Shown: one piece after another, positions 33,504-35,139 of the stretch | How positions within the stretch are numbered: position 1 is the stretch's first letter | Layout of the letters: each line of letters begins with the position of its first letter | Assembly (NCBI GenBank): GCA_944383335.1 | Contig: CALWPD010000006.1 | Span: 1 to 35,139 of the forward strand | Direction of reading: 5' to 3' | DNA from: an uncultured Clostridia bacterium | GTDB lineage: Bacteria > Bacillota > Clostridia > Christensenellales > UBA1242 | Length of the DNA stretch: 35,139 nt | Notes under the pieces: generated by a model | Databases searched by the model: none | The model's input: only the letters and a program-made list of their open reading frames with translations | What the model was told of the DNA's origin: nothing | Translations under genes and position numbers: made by a program

Positions 33504-34898
33504 ATGGAAGATATAACCAAACTTACTATGGACAAACTTGTTGCACTGTGCAAAAATAGGGGAATAATATTTCAAGGCAGTGAGATTTATGGTGGTATGG
33601 GCAACACTTGGGACTATGGCCCCATTGGCGTTGAGTTAAAAAATAACATTAAAAAAACTTGGTGGAAGCGCTTTGTTCAAGAAAGTGAAAATTCTTTTGG
33701 TGTGGACGCTGCCATACTTATGAACCCTCGCGTTTGGGATGCCAGTGGGCATACAACATCTTTTTCTGATCCAAAAATGGACTGCCGTGAATGTAAAACT
33801 AGGCACCGTGCCGACAATTTGATTGAAAACTTTTGCGCACATCATCACATAGAAAATGTAGTGGTGGACAAAATGACAAATGAAGAGATGGAAAACTTTA
33901 TTGAAGAGCACAAAATCGCTTGCCCTGTTTGCGGAAAACACAACTTCACTCCAATAAGACAATTTAAACTTATGTTTGAAACAAGACGTGGTGTAACCGA
34001 AGATGACACTGACAAAATATATCTTCGTCCAGAAACTGCACAAGGTGAATTTGTAAACTTTTTAAATGTCCAGCGCTCCATGCGTGCAAAAGTCCCTTTT
34101 GGAATTGCTCAGATAGGCAAAGCATTTAGAAATGAAATAACTCCCGGCAATTTTATTTTCCGCACCATTGAGTTTGAACAAATGGAACATCAACTTTTTT
34201 GTAAAGAAGCTGATGACGATAAATTTTATAACGAATACAAACAAAAAGCGTGGGACTATCTTTTGTCTATAGGAATTGATGAGAAAAAACTTAGATTTAA
34301 AGACCATGACAAACTTGCACATTATGCAAAAAATGCTTGTGATATACAGTTTTTGTTCCCATTTGGTTTCAGTGAACTAAACGGTATACACAACCGCACA
34401 AACTATGACCTTAGTCGTCATCAAGAGTTTTCTGGAAAGAGTATGCAATATTTGGACCCTGTAACAAATGAAAAATATATTCCATACGTTGTTGAATATT
34501 CAATAGGTTGCGATAGACTTATGCTTGCAGTGCTTTGTAACGCCTATCATGAAGAAAAACTTGATGATGGCGAAACTCGCGTTGTACTTGCCTTTTCTCC
34601 CGTGATTGCACCATACAAAGCATGCGTGTTGCCACTTATGAAAAAAACTCACTCAGAAATGGCACGAAAACTACACAAAACACTTTCAAAATACTTTATG
34701 TGCGACTATGATGAAAGTGGCAGCATAGGCAAACGCTATCGCCGTGAAGATGAAATTGGTACACCTTTTGCCATAACCGTTGATGATGAAACTTTGAATA
34801 ATGGTACAGTTACAATTCGTTATCGTGATACAATGGAGCAAATCACTCTTAAAATAGACCAAGTAAAAGATTATATTTTGGATAAATGTAGATATTAA
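33504..34898 (+). CDS. glyS: glycyl-tRNA synthetase, homodimeric type
   Basis: This class II enzyme charges tRNA-Gly. The 464-residue protein is of the alpha2 type rather than the two-subunit type. It starts with KLVALCKNRGIIFQGSEIYG and GMGNTWDYGPIGVELKNN. It has class II motif 2 in GKAFRNEITPGNFIFRTIEF, LRPETAQGEFVNF, and SIGCDRLMLAVL near motif 3. The C-terminal anticodon domain ends IRYRDTMEQITLKID. A zinc-type insertion has CREC (about 92-95) and CPVC (about 139-142). AAGGAG precedes the ATG. It is second in the operon and is followed by a strong terminator. Confidence 0.96.
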   Translation: MEDITKLTMDKLVALCKNRGIIFQGSEIYGGMGNTWDYGPIGVELKNNIKKTWWKRFVQESENSFGVDAAILMNPRVWDASGHTTSFSDPKMDCRECKTRHRADNLIENFCAHHHIENVVVDKMTNEEMENFIEEHKIACPVCGKHNFTPIRQFKLMFETRRGVTEDDTDKIYLRPETAQGEFVNFLNVQRSMRAKVPFGIAQIGKAFRNEITPGNFIFRTIEFEQMEHQLFCKEADDDKFYNEYKQKAWDYLLSIGIDEKKLRFKDHDKLAHYAKNACDIQFLFPFGFSELNGIHNRTNYDLSRHQEFSGKSMQYLDPVTNEKYIPYVVEYSIGCDRLMLAVLCNAYHEEKLDDGETRVVLAFSPVIAPYKACVLPLMKKTHSEMARKLHKTLSKYFMCDYDESGSIGKRYRREDEIGTPFAITVDDETLNNGTVTIRYRDTMEQITLKIDQVKDYILDKCRY

Positions 34899-34902
34899 AA
34901 AT

Positions 34903-34942
34903 AAATGCATACCCTTATGTTTAAAAGTGGTATGCATTTTTC
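34903..34942 (+). terminator. intrinsic terminator of the DHH-glyS operon
   Basis: Stem AAATGCATAC / GTATGCATTT (34903-34912 and 34930-34939) is followed by a short T-run, 4 bp after the glyS stop. Confidence 0.85.
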
Positions 34943-34978
34943 ATCCCATTGATCTAAAACCCCTGACGGCACCTATTT

Positions 34979-35020
34979 GTCATCCTGAGAACGGCCTACT
35001 TGACGGTTGACGAAGGATCC
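34979..35020. repeat. dispersed repeat, long form
   Basis: It runs from GTCATCCTGAG through TTGACGGTTGACG to GAAGGATCC, the ATCCT/AGGAT stem version. It lies just downstream of the truncated gene at the right edge. Confidence 0.8.
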
Positions 35021-35044
35021 CTCGTCAATCATGCACAAAGTCGA

Positions 35045-35139
35045 TTAATTATTTGTTATTTCCATGGTGAAAGCTGCGCGGGCGGCGAGCCAGCCATTAT
35101 ACACATCGCCGTAGCTGATACTGCCACGAATGCCAACAC
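35045..35139 (-). CDS. C-terminus of a secreted-type protein with a lectin-like tail (cut by window end)
   Basis: An open frame enters from the right edge and stops at TAA 35045-35047. The visible end reads VGIRGSISYGDVYNGWLAAR, then AAFTMEITNN. It resembles the end of the protein at 27583-29601: GI-(x)n-DV-(x)n-A(C/A)RAAF. The segment is clearly more GC-rich than its surroundings, and nearly all codons end in C or T. It is probably a paralogue of the large secreted protein, with the rest outside the window. Only about 30 codons are visible, so the assignment rests on frame, composition and this similarity. Confidence 0.55.
   Translation of the reverse strand, partial: VGIRGSISYGDVYNGWLAARAAFTMEITNN

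Overview
The window looks like a chromosome segment of an AT-rich, anaerobic, low-GC Gram-positive bacterium, most likely an uncultured gut-type member of the Bacillota (Clostridia). The basis is strong GGAG-type ribosome binding sites, frequent TTG starts, sigma-A promoters, a lipobox lipoprotein, rubrerythrin, homodimeric glycyl-tRNA synthetase, a two-gene SufC/SufB-like iron-sulfur assembly pair, and DUF2188 and YwaF-like proteins. The taxonomic placement is inference. The gene content is mostly core housekeeping, and the unusual material is in the intergenic DNA and in two secreted proteins.

Layout. 1-356: no gene, a dense set of nested hairpins. 354-1957 (-): a SufC-like ATPase and a short SufB/SufD-like scaffold, with a promoter and a 5'-leader hairpin. 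2144-3403 (-): a lipoprotein and two tiny membrane proteins. 3470-7933 (-): gyrB-gyrA. 8083-8160 (-): tRNA-His. 8469-10667 (-): an SPFH protein and a zinc-ribbon membrane protein resembling the YdjI/YdjG pair. 10781-11626 (+): a PlsC-type acyltransferase. 11704-14593 (-): an overlapping operon of a hypothetical gene, queH, lepB and recF. 14704-18075: a cysteine-synthase-family gene (+), a YjbR-type gene (-), a DUF362 gene (+) and a YwaF-like membrane gene (+). 18083-18158 (-): tRNA-Val. 18228-18620: repeats. 18620-21853 (-): aspS-lysS. 21971-22570 (+): rubrerythrin. 22616-25436 (-): ftsH and a membrane-anchored hypothetical gene. 25747-26562 (-): a HAD phosphatase. 26724-27407 (+): a membrane-anchored DUF2188 protein. 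27583-29601 (-): a large secreted protein with a C-type-lectin-like tail. 30061-30255 (+): a small XRE repressor behind an operator array. 30564-32144 (-): an ABC-F protein. 32441-34898 (+): NrnA-like DHH phosphoesterase and glyS. 35045-35139 (-): the last 30 codons of a second secreted-type protein, cut by the window end.

Themes. (1) A dispersed intergenic repeat family, with halves GAGATTCTTCG and CTCAGAATGAC, occurs at about eight loci. Its stem bases covary between copies: ATTCT/AGAAT, ATCCT/AGGAT and CCCT/AGGG. (2) A different, longer hairpin element overlaps the stop codons of both the SufB-like gene and lysS, each time with a partial copy next to it. (3) The secreted protein at 27583-29601 has a promoter preceded by a run of 14 C, a possible phase-variation tract. 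Its GC-enriched C-terminus resembles the C-terminus of the truncated gene at the right edge. No reverse transcriptase is visible here, so a diversity-generating retroelement link is only a hypothesis. (4) The ABC-F protein appears to have lost both halves of one composite ATPase site.
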